From Polyporus tsugae (taxonomy: Eukaryota > Basidiomycota > Agaricomycetes > Polyporales > Polyporaceae): a stretch of 64,000 nt of DNA. Positions 11,322 to 22,216 of this stretch are shown piece after piece. The stretch covers positions 868,001 through 932,000 of the forward strand of contig JAHRBS010000008.1 in NCBI GenBank assembly GCA_024305745.1. The letters run 5' to 3'. Position numbers and translations under genes: made by a program. Below the pieces are notes generated by a model. The model saw only the letters and a program-made list of their open reading frames with translations, was not told the DNA's origin and did no database searches. How positions within the stretch are numbered: position 1 is the stretch's first letter; each line of letters opens with the position of its first letter.

Positions 11322-13154
11322 CTATCTTCCTCCATCTCCTTGCACTTGCAAGGCTTGCTCGCTGGAATCTTGTTCCGAGTCATTCACGTACGTCATGTCC
11401 GGGTCTTTGCCACCGATTGAGTCCACGAAGTGCAGCCCCGTGTGGACCTCCGATCCCATCGACGCGATGAATGCGGGGAGTGACCTGCGGCTATCGTTCT
11501 GGCCGTTCTCCACGAATTCGAAGTTCAGGGATGGGACCGCCATCAGCGACGACGGAGGGTCTTCGGTGCGGTCCGCCTGACGCAGGTCCAGGAGGAAACG
11601 ACAGGTCAGGACGATGGATAGACTGCCGCGATGTCAGCTCAGCAGGGGGAGTGTTTAGAGGAAGGATCCCAAGGGGCTGACGTACGGGTTGGTGACGATG
11701 CTGGCGTAGGTTGCGGCGCCAGATGAAGTCTGGCAGGACAGTGTGATTAGTACGAAGCGAAATGGTGGGAGGCAGTGAGAGAGTGTGCCAATACCTGGTA
11801 GAGAATCATATTGAGGATGTTCATGCCGGTGATAACCCTGGAGTTGGTGTTATCGCGCGAGCAATGATAGGTCGCGGAGACAATCAATGGGAGGACTTAC
11901 AGAAAGTAAATGCTCCCTGTATTGCAATGATCGTGAATTAGTAAAGCCAGTGCAGGCAAGGTCAGACAAGGGTACGCACCGTTATACAACATAACACGCA
12001 TGAGTGATGGGCCTCTCAATACCCCTCTTTGTGCACTGTATGCCGTATACGTATTGCGCCACGTCACGAATAAAGCGAGGAGATCTCCTGCGATACTGCA
12101 AATCGTAGAAGCCACGTTAACTGCATGGCCGTTAGTCTTCTATCTCACGAGTGTGCAGAACTTGTCACGTACGACTGGGTGTCGACACCGCCACGATTCA
12201 AATGAAATATGAAATTGGGATTGGTCGACATATTCCTGGAAGAGTCAAGCAGAGTCTTACCGAGCTGATACGGCCGGAGATACCGGGGCCTGAACAATGC
12301 TACAGTTGAAAGGGCTCGGTAGCACTCCTGGTTTGTTCATGACATTCAGAATCTAAGTAGCCGACAAGTCAGAACAAACGCATTCCAACAGATAACAGAC
12401 CGGGGCAGACTGTGGTGCACGCACAGTTATACTAAATGTGGGCCCAAAGAGGAGGATAAATGTAGAGATGGCCACGGCTTTGTTGTTTTGTGATAGGGCA
12501 TAGACGCGAATTGCTGAGAACACTGCGTGAAAAGTCCCCTTGTAAGACAATCGAGACCATGACGAGATCTTGCATATCTGCAATGCTTACCCGCCGGTGT
12601 GAATATAAGCGGCATATTCACCGCTGTTTGTATGTAAAAATTGATTTTGCAACTAGAAACATCCTTTGGTGAGTATTCGAGGGGCCATCTTTATGACACA
12701 ATGCTAGGCTACACACGCCTGAATGCGCGTCAGCGATCTGCTATGTGAAGCAAGAGAACAGCACTGAACGCGCACCATATCGGACAAAAGGAAGGCTGTT
12801 TGCAACTCGAGGACCTCGACAACGATGCTCAGATAGCGGCTCAGTCCGTAGATGAGTGCCGCAATGATGTGTCTGCGACCCTTGCGGAAATCCCAAAGGC
12901 AGCGAATCTCTTCGCCTAAGTTGATGAGCCAATCGTAGACGAGGAATGCTGGATGCATATGGCACGTTAGCGACCTTTCGTCTCATCACAGCATTCGGAC
13001 TCACCGAGCATAGCGAAGCTGGAGGTCTGTGTCGTCAATCTGGGTAGGATATTACCCAATGAACCGTCAGCCTGCCAGCGAATACATAACTTTGTGATTG
13101 TGTGAAAACGTACAGAATTGAGACAGCATTGTCAAGGGCTGGTTGTGAGGCCAT
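11322..13154 (-). CDS. DUF6533 seven-helix membrane protein, copy A
   Basis: This is a basidiomycete-specific multi-pass family with a GPCR-like seven-helix layout; function unknown. Thirteen exons give 349 aa: 13114-13154, 13005-13039, 12776-12948, 12717-12718, 12591-12652, 12425-12522, 12261-12352, 12173-12174, 11980-12120, 11901-11916, 11795-11837, 11686-11729 and 11322-11622. Signature pieces are AFLVYDWLINLGEEIRCLW (DUF6533 core), VFSAIRVYAL, AGDLLALFVTWRNTY, NGSIYFLVITGMNILN and LSILTCRFLLDLRQ, then an acidic Ser-rich cytosolic tail. Two exons, GC at 12717-12718 and TC at 12173-12174, are only 2 nt long. Without them the frame breaks, and copy B at 22217 needs 2-nt exons at the same two points. 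The sum of 1050 nt is a multiple of three. Gene identity is firm; exon structure is well supported by the paralogue but untested by transcripts. Confidence 0.88.
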
Positions 13155-13603
13155 AGCGAGTCAAACTGTCGCAGATCTAGCAAAAGGAAAGGAGAGGAAT
13201 GGGACACCGAGACTACCACAACTCGGAGGCCGTGGCGTGCCAGTGGTGGTCTATATACCTCGTAGTACGCATGACGACCGCGTCTCCTGGTCACTGGCAG
13301 GTGGTACGCGTTGCGCAATGTCGCCCGCAGTCTCAGTCTGAGGGTTGTTCACGTTCCACATACAGTGCGAAACAGATGGAGATTGCGAGAAGGATGATTT
13401 ATGAGTAGTTGCGGTGTGTCGCGAAGGACGTTCGTATTTACAAATTAAAGTTGCGAGTAAGGGTGCATCGGCGTCAAATCAGCTTGCCGGGGGTCGGCCC
13501 GGCAACCGTGCGATCGCCTAAGTACCTTGCCAGCCAAGTCGCCTTCACCGGCTTGGACTCATTCTCTCTCGTTGCTATCCTCATGGCTGAAGGACTCTGA
13601 CGT

Positions 13604-13634
13604 GATAATAATAATAATAATAATAATAATAATA
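13604..13634 (+). repeat. (TAA)n microsatellite
   Basis: About ten TAA/ATA triplets occur in a row. The 13-mer GCTATCCTCATGG lies just before (about 13574) and again just after the array (about 13635), so the repeat sits inside a short direct duplication. Confidence 0.9.
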
Positions 13635-14329
13635 GCTATCCTCATGGACTTTGCATCTACTTCTTGATCTTATCAAACTTGCGACACGAACATCTCGCTC
13701 TATGGCCTCCAAATCCAATCGTGGTTTGGTCCCCTCTATGCCCGACAACTAACTTGAACTCCGACGATGGCCACATCTCCTCAACGGCGCTCTTCCGCAC
13801 ATTCTGAGTGGCCAGTGAGTCGGACACGGAGATATGGGGTGTGGGTTTTCCTCCGTGTCTGCCTAGGCCCCAACTAATTGACTCGCCATCGATATCAGAG
13901 CACTGGAAGATTATGCACAGCGTTCGTACCTCATATGACGGGTTTCCTTCCACCTCCCTCCTTTGTTGCTTGTTGCCGTGAAATTCGAGCCATCAGGTTT
14001 CAAGGTTTGCATCCACTATATCAAACAGATCCTAGGATTTGCTTGGAGTCGTTGCCAAAACCGCAGTCGCAGTGACATTGCACGGACTGGCTCAAACCTC
14101 ATCCTCGCCTTCTCACCAGCCAGGATCCCCATCACCGAGGGTTCCTTCGTACCACCAGGATCTGCTGACCTCGTTCAACGGCAGTAAGCTACTCAACCTA
14201 CGTGGAATCTCCGCGCTCCATAACCAAGTCTTCCCCAGCGGCGACGGCAGCGTCCATCTCAGGCAACCCGCGACAAGCCCGTAGAGTCGAAACTCGAAGC
14301 CTCTGACCACAGAACAACCGGCGCTGCAC

Positions 14330-14570
14330 CGGCAGATCCTGAGCGGCACGCTGGGCCACCGCCAGTGCGATGATTAACACTGATAGTCAAGCGGGCTGTA
14401 CTATTGCAAGCGGACAAAATCCGGGCAGTGTTCAGCCAATCACAGCATTGAAGCGGTGGCGAGGATCCGAGGATACGATGATCTCCACGTCGCCGCCCGA
14501 GTCGCCGTCTCGAAGTTCAGGCGAATGCGGGGTTGTGCAAGGCCAGCGGCCATATCCAATTGGTGAGTCA
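14330..14570 (+). repeat. Diverged dispersed repeat, copy 2 (other copy about 10320-10565)
   Basis: This shares ordered short blocks with 10320-10565, best in its last 50 bases around AATGCGGGGTTGTGCAAGG. The assignment is by eye and uncertain. Confidence 0.35.
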
Positions 14571-15410
14571 CTTGTAACCCCGATCTCCGCATCTATGGCA
14601 TCACCCGCCCCCGCGAAGTCGCCGCGAGCTCTGCCGATCTACGCTCAGGACCTCGAGGCCTACCCTACCACCTATCTTTGTCAGCCCGCCTCACTGCAAG
14701 GTCCTTACCCAGGCAGTGTGGGGCTTTTCTACACACCGTTCTGTGACCCTCATGACGATAGGGTGAGTGTTCTAGGCATGCTCTGCACGGGAATATCGAC
14801 GTTGACACGTACTGTCTAGTTTGGGTTTTACTCACGCCTTGAACCGGGCAGTCTCTGGAAGTTCAGACAACCGTCCAACAGGCTACCCGCAATCGTTAAC
14901 CTCGGGACCGGGGCCACGGTGTGTTATTTTACGGTACCGGGTCTTAAGCTGGAGTGCATATACTTACTTTGACGGACACTCTCCCAGTGTTGGTGTCTCT
15001 ACTGACCACGATGTGAGTGGGGTAAGTCGTCAAGGTCTAAGGATGAGGTTGTACTCGTGCTGACGTTGACAGCCCTAGACTGACTCGGACAGTATCGTGC
15101 TCGAGCTCTGGGCCGACCTCACACACTGGTAAGTAGTACATTCATTCAGCCTTCGCCGTTCTGTGACCTGTCCAGCTCATGCCCGTGTGACTCTTCTAGC
15201 TATACAAAATCGACACGCTAACCTTGCAAGTGGCGCTCTGCACTTGACGCGTTCTCCCACGCATAAAAGTCTTGTCGCGTGCCTCGAACTCGCGCTACAC
15301 AACACGGTCGCTACTTAGCAATGATAGGAAGAACTGCGCAAAAGCCTAATATATTTCGACGTTCCGTGTGAGTGCTCAAGAGCGCTCAAGCTCAAGTACT
15401 TGGCGGGAGG

Positions 15411-15589
15411 CACCCTTGCTGCTTGCGCTCTTGCCGCTGGCACGCTGTCGAACTGGCAGTACCTCCACAGACCTCCACTCGACCTCAGACGTCTAACACT
15501 CTTGTCGCCGTTTCTCTTGTGGAACCGCTTCCCTCCTGATGCTATGAAGCGTGAACATATCGCTGTTTTTCCTCACCCCTTACCTCACG
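15411..15589 (+). repeat. 180-bp dispersed repeat, copy 1 (other copy 21624-21806)
   Basis: A block running from CACCCTTGCTGCTTGCGCTC to the CCTCACG near 15589 recurs in direct orientation at 21624-21806, with roughly 88-90% identity by eye and a few small indels. Both copies lie about 400-500 bp upstream of a plus-strand gene. It could be a transposon remnant or a duplicated promoter element. Confidence 0.85.
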
Positions 15590-16086
15590 CACCCTGCAGC
15601 TCAGGGTGGGCGATCTGAGCAGATCTGGGGTGAGATCTCCCAACGATCAGTGCCGTGGGGAACTATGAGCGCTTCTCGCCAGCTGGTCCTTCCAAGCCTC
15701 CTCACATGCACACCCGCGGCAATGCTCTCACTTTTCATCGTCTCGACTCTCTCTCAAGCACACCCGGAATGTCTGCCTGCTTTTCTGAGCTGCTCTTTGC
15801 GTTGGTGACGCTTTCTATCCTGGATCTGCAACGCAGCCTGTCTTCCTTTGCTTCCGACGCTCGATTTATCGCAACTTTCTCCCAGGACTGGCCTCGAGGA
15901 GGCCCTGGTGCGTTATCGTCTGCATGAAAGAAGCAAAGAAGCTGTCTCCTGCAGCATAGCTGCAGAGCGGGCGCGGTGGCGCTTGGGGCGTGTGTTGAGT
16001 GCTACTGACCGTGTTCATTTTCTCCCCCATTCCCTGCTCCTCCTGCCTCTGCACTTTCACTCTCTGCCATCTGTGCCTACAGGACG

Positions 16087-17195
16087 ATGGCCTTCAACTC
16101 TTTCTCCTTCTCCGGCACTGTTCCCGATGCATTCACGTCCGTCGAAGACCGCCTGGACGGTAACATCGAACCATCTCGCAACGACGACGCGGAGGCGTCG
16201 CTCTCAATCGACCATTTTAACACCGACATGGACAGCATCTTCTTCCCGGACCTCCCCGGCACTTGCGAGTCGCTTTTCGACTCATATGGCGAAATAGATT
16301 GGTCCGTGTATGAGTATCCTGGCAGCAACCCGTTCGCTCTTTCTCCTACACCAGCCGTCGGCGACGACAATATGTCCAGCGTCGGGACGGTCGTCGACTC
16401 CTTTTCACCAGTCTCAGATACGACCGCTGTCGGCCCCTCCACAATGCCGTCCGATTTCAAGCTGCCGAGCCCATACGAGGTCGACCACACGCACATCACC
16501 GACTTCGGCGCCTCCCTCAATCTCGACGCGGGCGCCGCCGCCTCTGGCCCGCCAGCTCTGTATGATGCCTTCTCTTGCTATGGACATCTATCGCAGTTCG
16601 TCTTCGGGGCTGCGACAGATGCCTTTAGTCATGCCCAGCCTTCGCAGGGCGTGCATGTGAGCGCGGGAGAGGTCCCGTTCACATTCACGTACCCGCCCAC
16701 GCTCGCTATCGCTGACGCGGAGGAGCCCCCAGCGGTGGACCCGCAAGCTACACAGGAGGAGAGAAAAACGCGCCGGACCTCCGACAGGCGCGTTACCAGG
16801 CGCAAGCACGAGCCCGCCAACGAGGACTCGGATGGCGACGACGACAAGCCTAGGAAGCGGGGCAAGATGCTTGAATATCCCTGCAAATTCTGTCCATCCG
16901 GTGAGCCTACTTCTCCCTCTACTTTCTTTGGGTTTCCCTTTGCGCGTCGATGCTGATGCTGGGGCACGCGCCCTCGGTGGCAGTGTTTGACAGGTCGTAC
17001 AACCGCAACGTCCATGTGCAGGCCGTCCACGAAGGCAGGAAGGGGCATGTCTGCCCACACGCGAAGTGCGCGCAGGCGTTCTCGCGCAAGCACGACCTCG
17101 TGCGTCATCAACAGAGCAAGCATTCGAACCTCGGCTCGCCGCGCCGCAAGCCCCCCGGGACTGGCGAACAGAAGGCGGGCAAGCAGAAGAACTAG
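16087..17195 (+). CDS. C2H2 zinc-finger transcription factor, paralogue 2
   Basis: Exons 16087-16900 and 16984-17195 give 341 aa. As in paralogue 1, a long acidic, Ser/Pro/Phe-rich N-terminal part is followed by a basic patch (RKTRRTSDRRVTRRKHE and KPRKRGK) and two C-terminal fingers. Finger 1 is CKFC then PSVFDRSYNRNVHVQAVH (C-x2-C-x12-H-x4-H). Finger 2 is CPHAKC then AQAFSRKHDLVRHQQSKH. FSRKHDLVRH is identical in paralogue 1, which supports common descent. The 83-nt phase-1 intron (16901-16983) again falls inside finger 1, two residues after its second Cys. DNA-binding regulation in the nucleus is inferred from the fingers; targets are unknown. There are no defects. Confidence 0.88.
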
Positions 17196-18461
17196 GTGTG
17201 CCAGTGGCGATTCCCCGTATGTCCGTCCCTCTGCTCACTTGCAGCCCAAGTCCTCGCTGGTTCCCTCGCTGACGCGCTCGCATCGTCGCGCGCTCTAGGT
17301 GTCTGCGGGTCGGTTGCGGTCATCAGTCCCATAGGACCCCTCGAGTCGCTCGCCCACCGTGAGCGCCCAGCCATACGGGTTGCACGCTCACACTTGGTGT
17401 TTGACTTGCACGAGGGCTTCTATGCCGCTTTTGACCCGTACGGGAGGCGGAGGAGGATAAGGAGGGCGCATGCGTCTGCGAGTGGGGAAGGTCACCTTTC
17501 GGCGGCGGTGTGCTGCGCCGGCGGGCCTCTTCCCCTTCGGAGAAGTACGCGCACAAGCGTTGTGTCAGGTGTTCCGTTTCATGTCCGTGCGCTTTCGGTT
17601 GGGGTATGAGCATCGCTTTCTGGGGTTTCTTGTCCATCGGTTTCAAGTTCTGCGTAGGTTGTGTTCCTTGGAATGCTTTGTAGACGTGCCCGTTTCGTCA
17701 TTCGTTCTTGTGCTTGTTATCTGATTGCTACCGTGACGTTGCGCGTGCTCTGCCCCAGTGTCGAATGCTACCAAAATGACCTTGTTTCTGTCGCTGCCCC
17801 CATCCAATTGCTCAGAGTCGCAGTACTTGATGATTCCGAGTCGACGTTAATGGAAGTACATATATATGTTGTGAGAAGTTACTGACGGACGCCTACGATT
17901 GGGGGAATGCGGCGCCGCAACGCTCTCCATCTCGTACCCTGACGAGGCTCGAATTATATTCGGCCATTTCGAGGACTCTGCATTGGCGGTAACTGCTCAC
18001 TATTTGAACTCAGCCAGATCAGATCGGTCACTCCATGGCCGCGGCGATGCACGACTGCGCGACGCGATCTTTCTCTAAGTTGTCTCTATTTCTCTCTGCG
18101 GATGGATGTGCTCATTCCGTTGCTCACGAGTCCTTGCATCTCAGACCCGCTATTCTCGAGAAGTTTCCAGACTCGAGGCATGGCTTTCATGAACCTCGTT
18201 TCGGACCCCATGCCACTTCCCGTGGCGCACAGGCCTGCCGCACAAACACGTTTAGAGAAGCTCGGGCTTCTTTCTGCCATTGCGGTCCATTGCGGTCAGA
18301 AGGAAGCTGCGCGACCTCATCAAGAAGACATTGGTTGACTCGACGTACGTGTTCCAAACATGGGTACTGAGGGCTCTTATATCATAGACCTCAAGGGGGG
18401 CCTCACCGACTCACCACGTCCGGGTCGCCGCATCTTCCTTCCTTCATCCTCTTAAGACGAT
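17196..18461. other. Intergenic region
   Basis: Between zinc-finger paralogues 2 and 3, on the same strand. It contains the 3' flank of paralogue 2, which reads open in several overlapping frames up to 137 codons without a domain, and the 5' flank of paralogue 3. I see no RNA gene or repeat. Confidence 0.4.
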
Positions 18462-19484
18462 ATGTATCCTACGCTTCATGACTATCAAACATTTCCCGCT
18501 TCGTCTTATGCCTCTATGAGTCCTTATCCTTCTACAATCGCGTCTATCGATCCGACCAACGACAATGCCATCTTTCCCAGCTTCGAGGCAGGTCCTCCGA
18601 TGGACGATCCATCAACGTCGATGTCGACTTTAAGTTCTCCCTATAGCTACCTGCTGTCCTCGGACCATACCCTCACTAGTTTGGTCGGCTCACCGTATTC
18701 CACCCATAGTCCCTCGCAGGACGACCCCGCTTTCTACCCGTCTGTCGACCAGATTCCCCTTCTCGCGGACCAACCATCCCCTGCCGACTCGGACGGAGGC
18801 ATAGCGGGGCCGCCGACCATGCCGTCCCCGTTCCACGGCTATGGCGAGACTTATGCACTCTCTCGTTGAGCGTGCCAGAGTCCCGCTCTCCCGTCAGAGT
18901 ACGCGTCGCCACTGCCGAATCCCGCCATGGTAGGATACGACTATCAGCCCAGTGGCATGGACGCGCCGACACCTCCGTCTCCTGACGAGAACCAGCCACT
19001 CTCAGGCTCTCTTGCCCTTGATGCACTTTCCCTCGCCGTACACGTACCTCCCACAGCCCAGCTTTCCCATCTACCACCCCCGCCCTCATCCTCGACCATC
19101 GTCACCAAGGCTGGTCCCTATCACCTTTTCAAGTTCGTCGACGATGATGGAGTGACGAAGTACTATCAGTGCCCGCTGTGCCCAAAGCGTACGTCTCGCA
19201 CTATTCCTCATTCATCCTGTGGAAATAAATGTTGTTTGCCATTCACAGGCATCAAGAACCGTTCATCCAACTTCCGGGACCACTTCGAGACCCACAATCC
19301 TCTCCGCGAACGCTTTGACTGCGATTGGCCGGGCTGCGACCTGCCTTTCACCAGGGAGCGCGACCAAAAGCGTCACATCGAAGAGGACCACCTCGGGACC
19401 CAGCGCCAAGCGCAATTGTGGCGTCAAAGGAAGGCTCACTTATGGTACGTCCCAGCCTTAGCCATGCTTTACGGCAGTGAATGA
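18462..19484 (+). CDS. C2H2 zinc-finger protein, paralogue 3, interrupted by an in-frame TGA
   Basis: Exon 1 (18462-19188) reads as one frame of Ser/Pro-rich, acidic sequence typical of this family, except for a single TGA at 18867-18869 (codon 136). The frame continues past it without a shift (ACQSPALPSEYASP). Exon 2 is 19249-19484. Finger 1 (CPLC, PKR, then SSNFRDHFETH) is again cut by a phase-1 intron (19189-19248, donor GTACGT). Finger 2 is CDWPGC then DLPFTRERDQKRHIEEDH. Use of the downstream donor GTACGT after RKAHL would bring an immediate stop, so the C terminus is either AHL or about 16 residues longer. I found no intron of multiple-of-three length that removes the TGA. The gene may be a recent pseudogene, a sequencing error, or start downstream at the ATG at 18927. 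Confidence 0.75.
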
Positions 19485-22216
19485 GCTCACGTCCCCTGCG
19501 CCCCGGGTAGATGGAGGTTCCAGTTGGAACTCTCCTCACTAAAACCATAGGGTTCTCACGCAACGTGCAAATCGACCGATCGATGTTCCATGTGGTGACG
19601 AGAGCCGTACGGTTTTAGACGGGCGAGGCCGCCCCGCCGCGAATTGTCACATCCGCTTGCCACTTGCACCCGGTCGGGCATCGCAAGTTCAAGGGGATGT
19701 GACGATTGGACGGTGGTTGCGCGCTCCCTGTATGTGTGCAGTCTTTCCGGCAGATACTCGTTCCTTTCCGTAGTACGTCCGTGGCTCAGGCTTGTCTTGT
19801 CGGAGTTGGTTTCGGATTCAGATTCTGCGTCACTTTCCGTGGCTGGCTTTGCGTTTCATGACTAATATCGACGTGTGTACAGTCTCAACTCTCCTTTGCT
19901 GCCATCCATTAGTTGTCACGGTTCATCATGTACGATACTACTAGAAGCCGATGATAGAGGATCTGCGTCCCCGCTCCCCTTTGACAATGCACTTCAGACT
20001 GTTTCGCCCGCCTGTTCGAGTCCGCTCCGAGAGATTCCTTACATCGGCGAAGGGACTCCGTGGTCTCGCTGGTGTTCAAGTTGTCGGCGGTGTGCTCATG
20101 CTGAGGTTTCCAGGTTTCTATGCCTTATCCTGTCTGCAGTTGCACACTATCTCGTAGCGTGATAGAAAACATCTATTTCGCTCGTCTCGTGACATGCACA
20201 GCTGTGGACGAGAAGTAGACAATAACGGTAACCGTGTGTTGAAACCTCCCATGCGACGACTAACGTGCTGTCAGGCTGGTCGCCCAGCGCGTTGTCCTGC
20301 AGTGACAGAAATCAAATCTCAGCATGGGCGAAACATCGACCCTCTTGTCTATCTTCAAATGACCAAAAACTGCACTCACGTCGCGCTCCATTGGACGGTG
20401 ACATAGCCGAGTTGTGCAGCTCCCGTCAGCTGCACGCCGAACGATGCTTAGAGGTGGCAAGGAGCCCACTCACCTTCAGCTGCTTCCCCATCGCGAGCCT
20501 GGATAGGTGAAAAGAATGCATGCCTCGATGTCTGAAAATCGAGACAACATCAACGAGTCATCGCCGGCCCTGTGGTGCACTTAGAAAGCGAGAACACTGG
20601 CAGCTCACTAGAGTCCAATGGAAGACCCTCAAGCAGCCTCGACGTCTCACAGAAGTGCTCTTTCTGCCTTCGTACCCGCGTCGGCGCGGGCCTCACGATC
20701 GCGTCCATGACAACCCCGGATATCCGCATCGAGATGCCGACTACAGCTGAGATGGTTGTTCAGCTGCGCGGAGACAATCGTACGACACAGGACAAGGCCA
20801 CACATAACCAACCACACGAGCGCGCGTCAGTGGAACATCGCGCGGACGCATTCAGAGATGTGTGCTAGTTGGCTCACTTAGGATACGGCTAGGCCGGAAT
20901 CGGCAGCGGGATGTTTCAGCCGTGAGGAGTGAGGTTCGTTCGTTCAGCCATCTCCCTAGATAGGGAGATACTAAAGGGTCGAGGAATATGACAGAGGTGG
21001 TTGATAGACTAGCCGAAACAAAGGGGACTCACACGCATGCATGGAGATGTGTTGGCAGTTAACGTGAAGTTCGAAAACACACGAGGACAACATGCATATG
21101 CTCTCTACCTGGCCAGCACGGTAAGCAGCTCATCATCTTGCTGATAAACAATCTCCGAGTCGTATTGCCTGATTCTCAACGATCATCGAGAAGGAACTAA
21201 GCACTGAGTGGCAAGAAAGCATCGGAAGATGAGCGGAGTAGCATATCGACGGGGGCTCACGACGAACCTCTGAAGCTGGCGTCGACGTCTTCAGCCAGCA
21301 TAGATATTAACAGACGGAGGATTTCAGCTCAGATCTCCGCTCTGTCTCGAATATAGGTACTTGTTAGGGATCCAGACACCGAGTTTTGCGTGCCTGATGT
21401 CGCAGCTTGGTGATGGGCCGGTTGGTTCCTCTTTATGATTCTACTCGTGGTCCAATACACAGCGTAGAATGGGTTGATAGAGGGTGCGCGAATGGTTCAT
21501 GAGAACATTGAGAAGAAGGAGTGTACTGCGAAGGTTATTCGATGGTTCAGGTGAGCAAAGTTGCCGACCGCAACCTGGTTCGGGCCGGCCACGCCGCCGT
21601 CGACGCGTGGGCGGCGGCGATGGCACCCTTGCTGCTTGCGCTCTTGCCGCCACGCTGTCGGACTCGCAGTACCTCCACAGACCTCCACTCGACCTCAGAC
21701 GTCTAACACTCTTGCTGCTATTTCTCTTGTGGAACCGCTTCCCTCCTGATGCTATGAAGCTTGAGACATGAACATATCGCTGTTTTTCCTCACCCTTTGC
21801 CTCACGTCTGCAAAAGGCTGTTCGAATCTGCGATTGCGACTCGTTCTGGTCCACAATCGTGTCGACCTCTCAACTCCTACGATGGACATAACAACGCCTT
21901 ATCGATTGCAGCATCTTCGGACTGGAGGGCCTGAGGTGCGTTCCCTTCTCTGCCTTAGGCTCCAGGAGGAACTGACTTGTCACCAGAGTTCGTCGGGATG
22001 CAAGCTCGCACCTCAGATGATGGGTTCTCTTCTGCTTTTCTCCCTTGTTGTTTGTTACCCTGGTACCTACACCATTCTATTTGAACACGAATATCCATCT
22101 TGTTCGGGGGATGCCAGGCAGTGTTCCCTCTAATAGTCGGCAAACCGCATTCGCACTGGCAGCTCCTGCAAGGCGCGGACTCCCCTCACTTTCACAATTC
22201 ACCCGACCCGCCTCCC
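19485..22216. other. Long intergenic region
   Basis: This contains copy 2 of the 180-bp repeat (21624-21806). Everything else is a patchwork of short open frames with no domain and no splice-compatible neighbours. An upstream ATG at 21881 opens a short frame before the seven-helix gene; it could be leader sequence but is not needed for the protein. Confidence 0.4.
21624..21806 (+). repeat. 180-bp dispersed repeat, copy 2 (other copy 15411-15589)
   Basis: Direct-orientation copy of 15411-15589, with shared long blocks such as CAGTACCTCCACAGACCTCC and GGAACCGCTTCCCTCCTGAT. It starts about 590 bp upstream of the DUF6533 gene at 22217. Both copies keep an open frame across the block, but the differences are not clearly silent, so I do not call it coding. 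Confidence 0.85.

Larger units (their letters stand above)
13155..16086. other. Long intergenic region
   Basis: This holds a (TAA)n microsatellite (13604-13634), one copy of a diverged repeat (about 14330-14570) and one copy of a 180-bp repeat (15411-15589). The open frame at 14370-14819 (149 codons) is Pro/Ser-rich with no domain and no splice partner, and is not called. The last 500 bp are the 5' flank of zinc-finger paralogue 2 and contain pyrimidine-rich stretches just before the ATG at 16087. Confidence 0.4.

Noticed and set aside
14370..14819. 149-codon plus-strand frame
   Set aside because: Pro/Ser-rich, no homology that I recognise, no plausible flanking exons, and it overlaps a diverged repeat.
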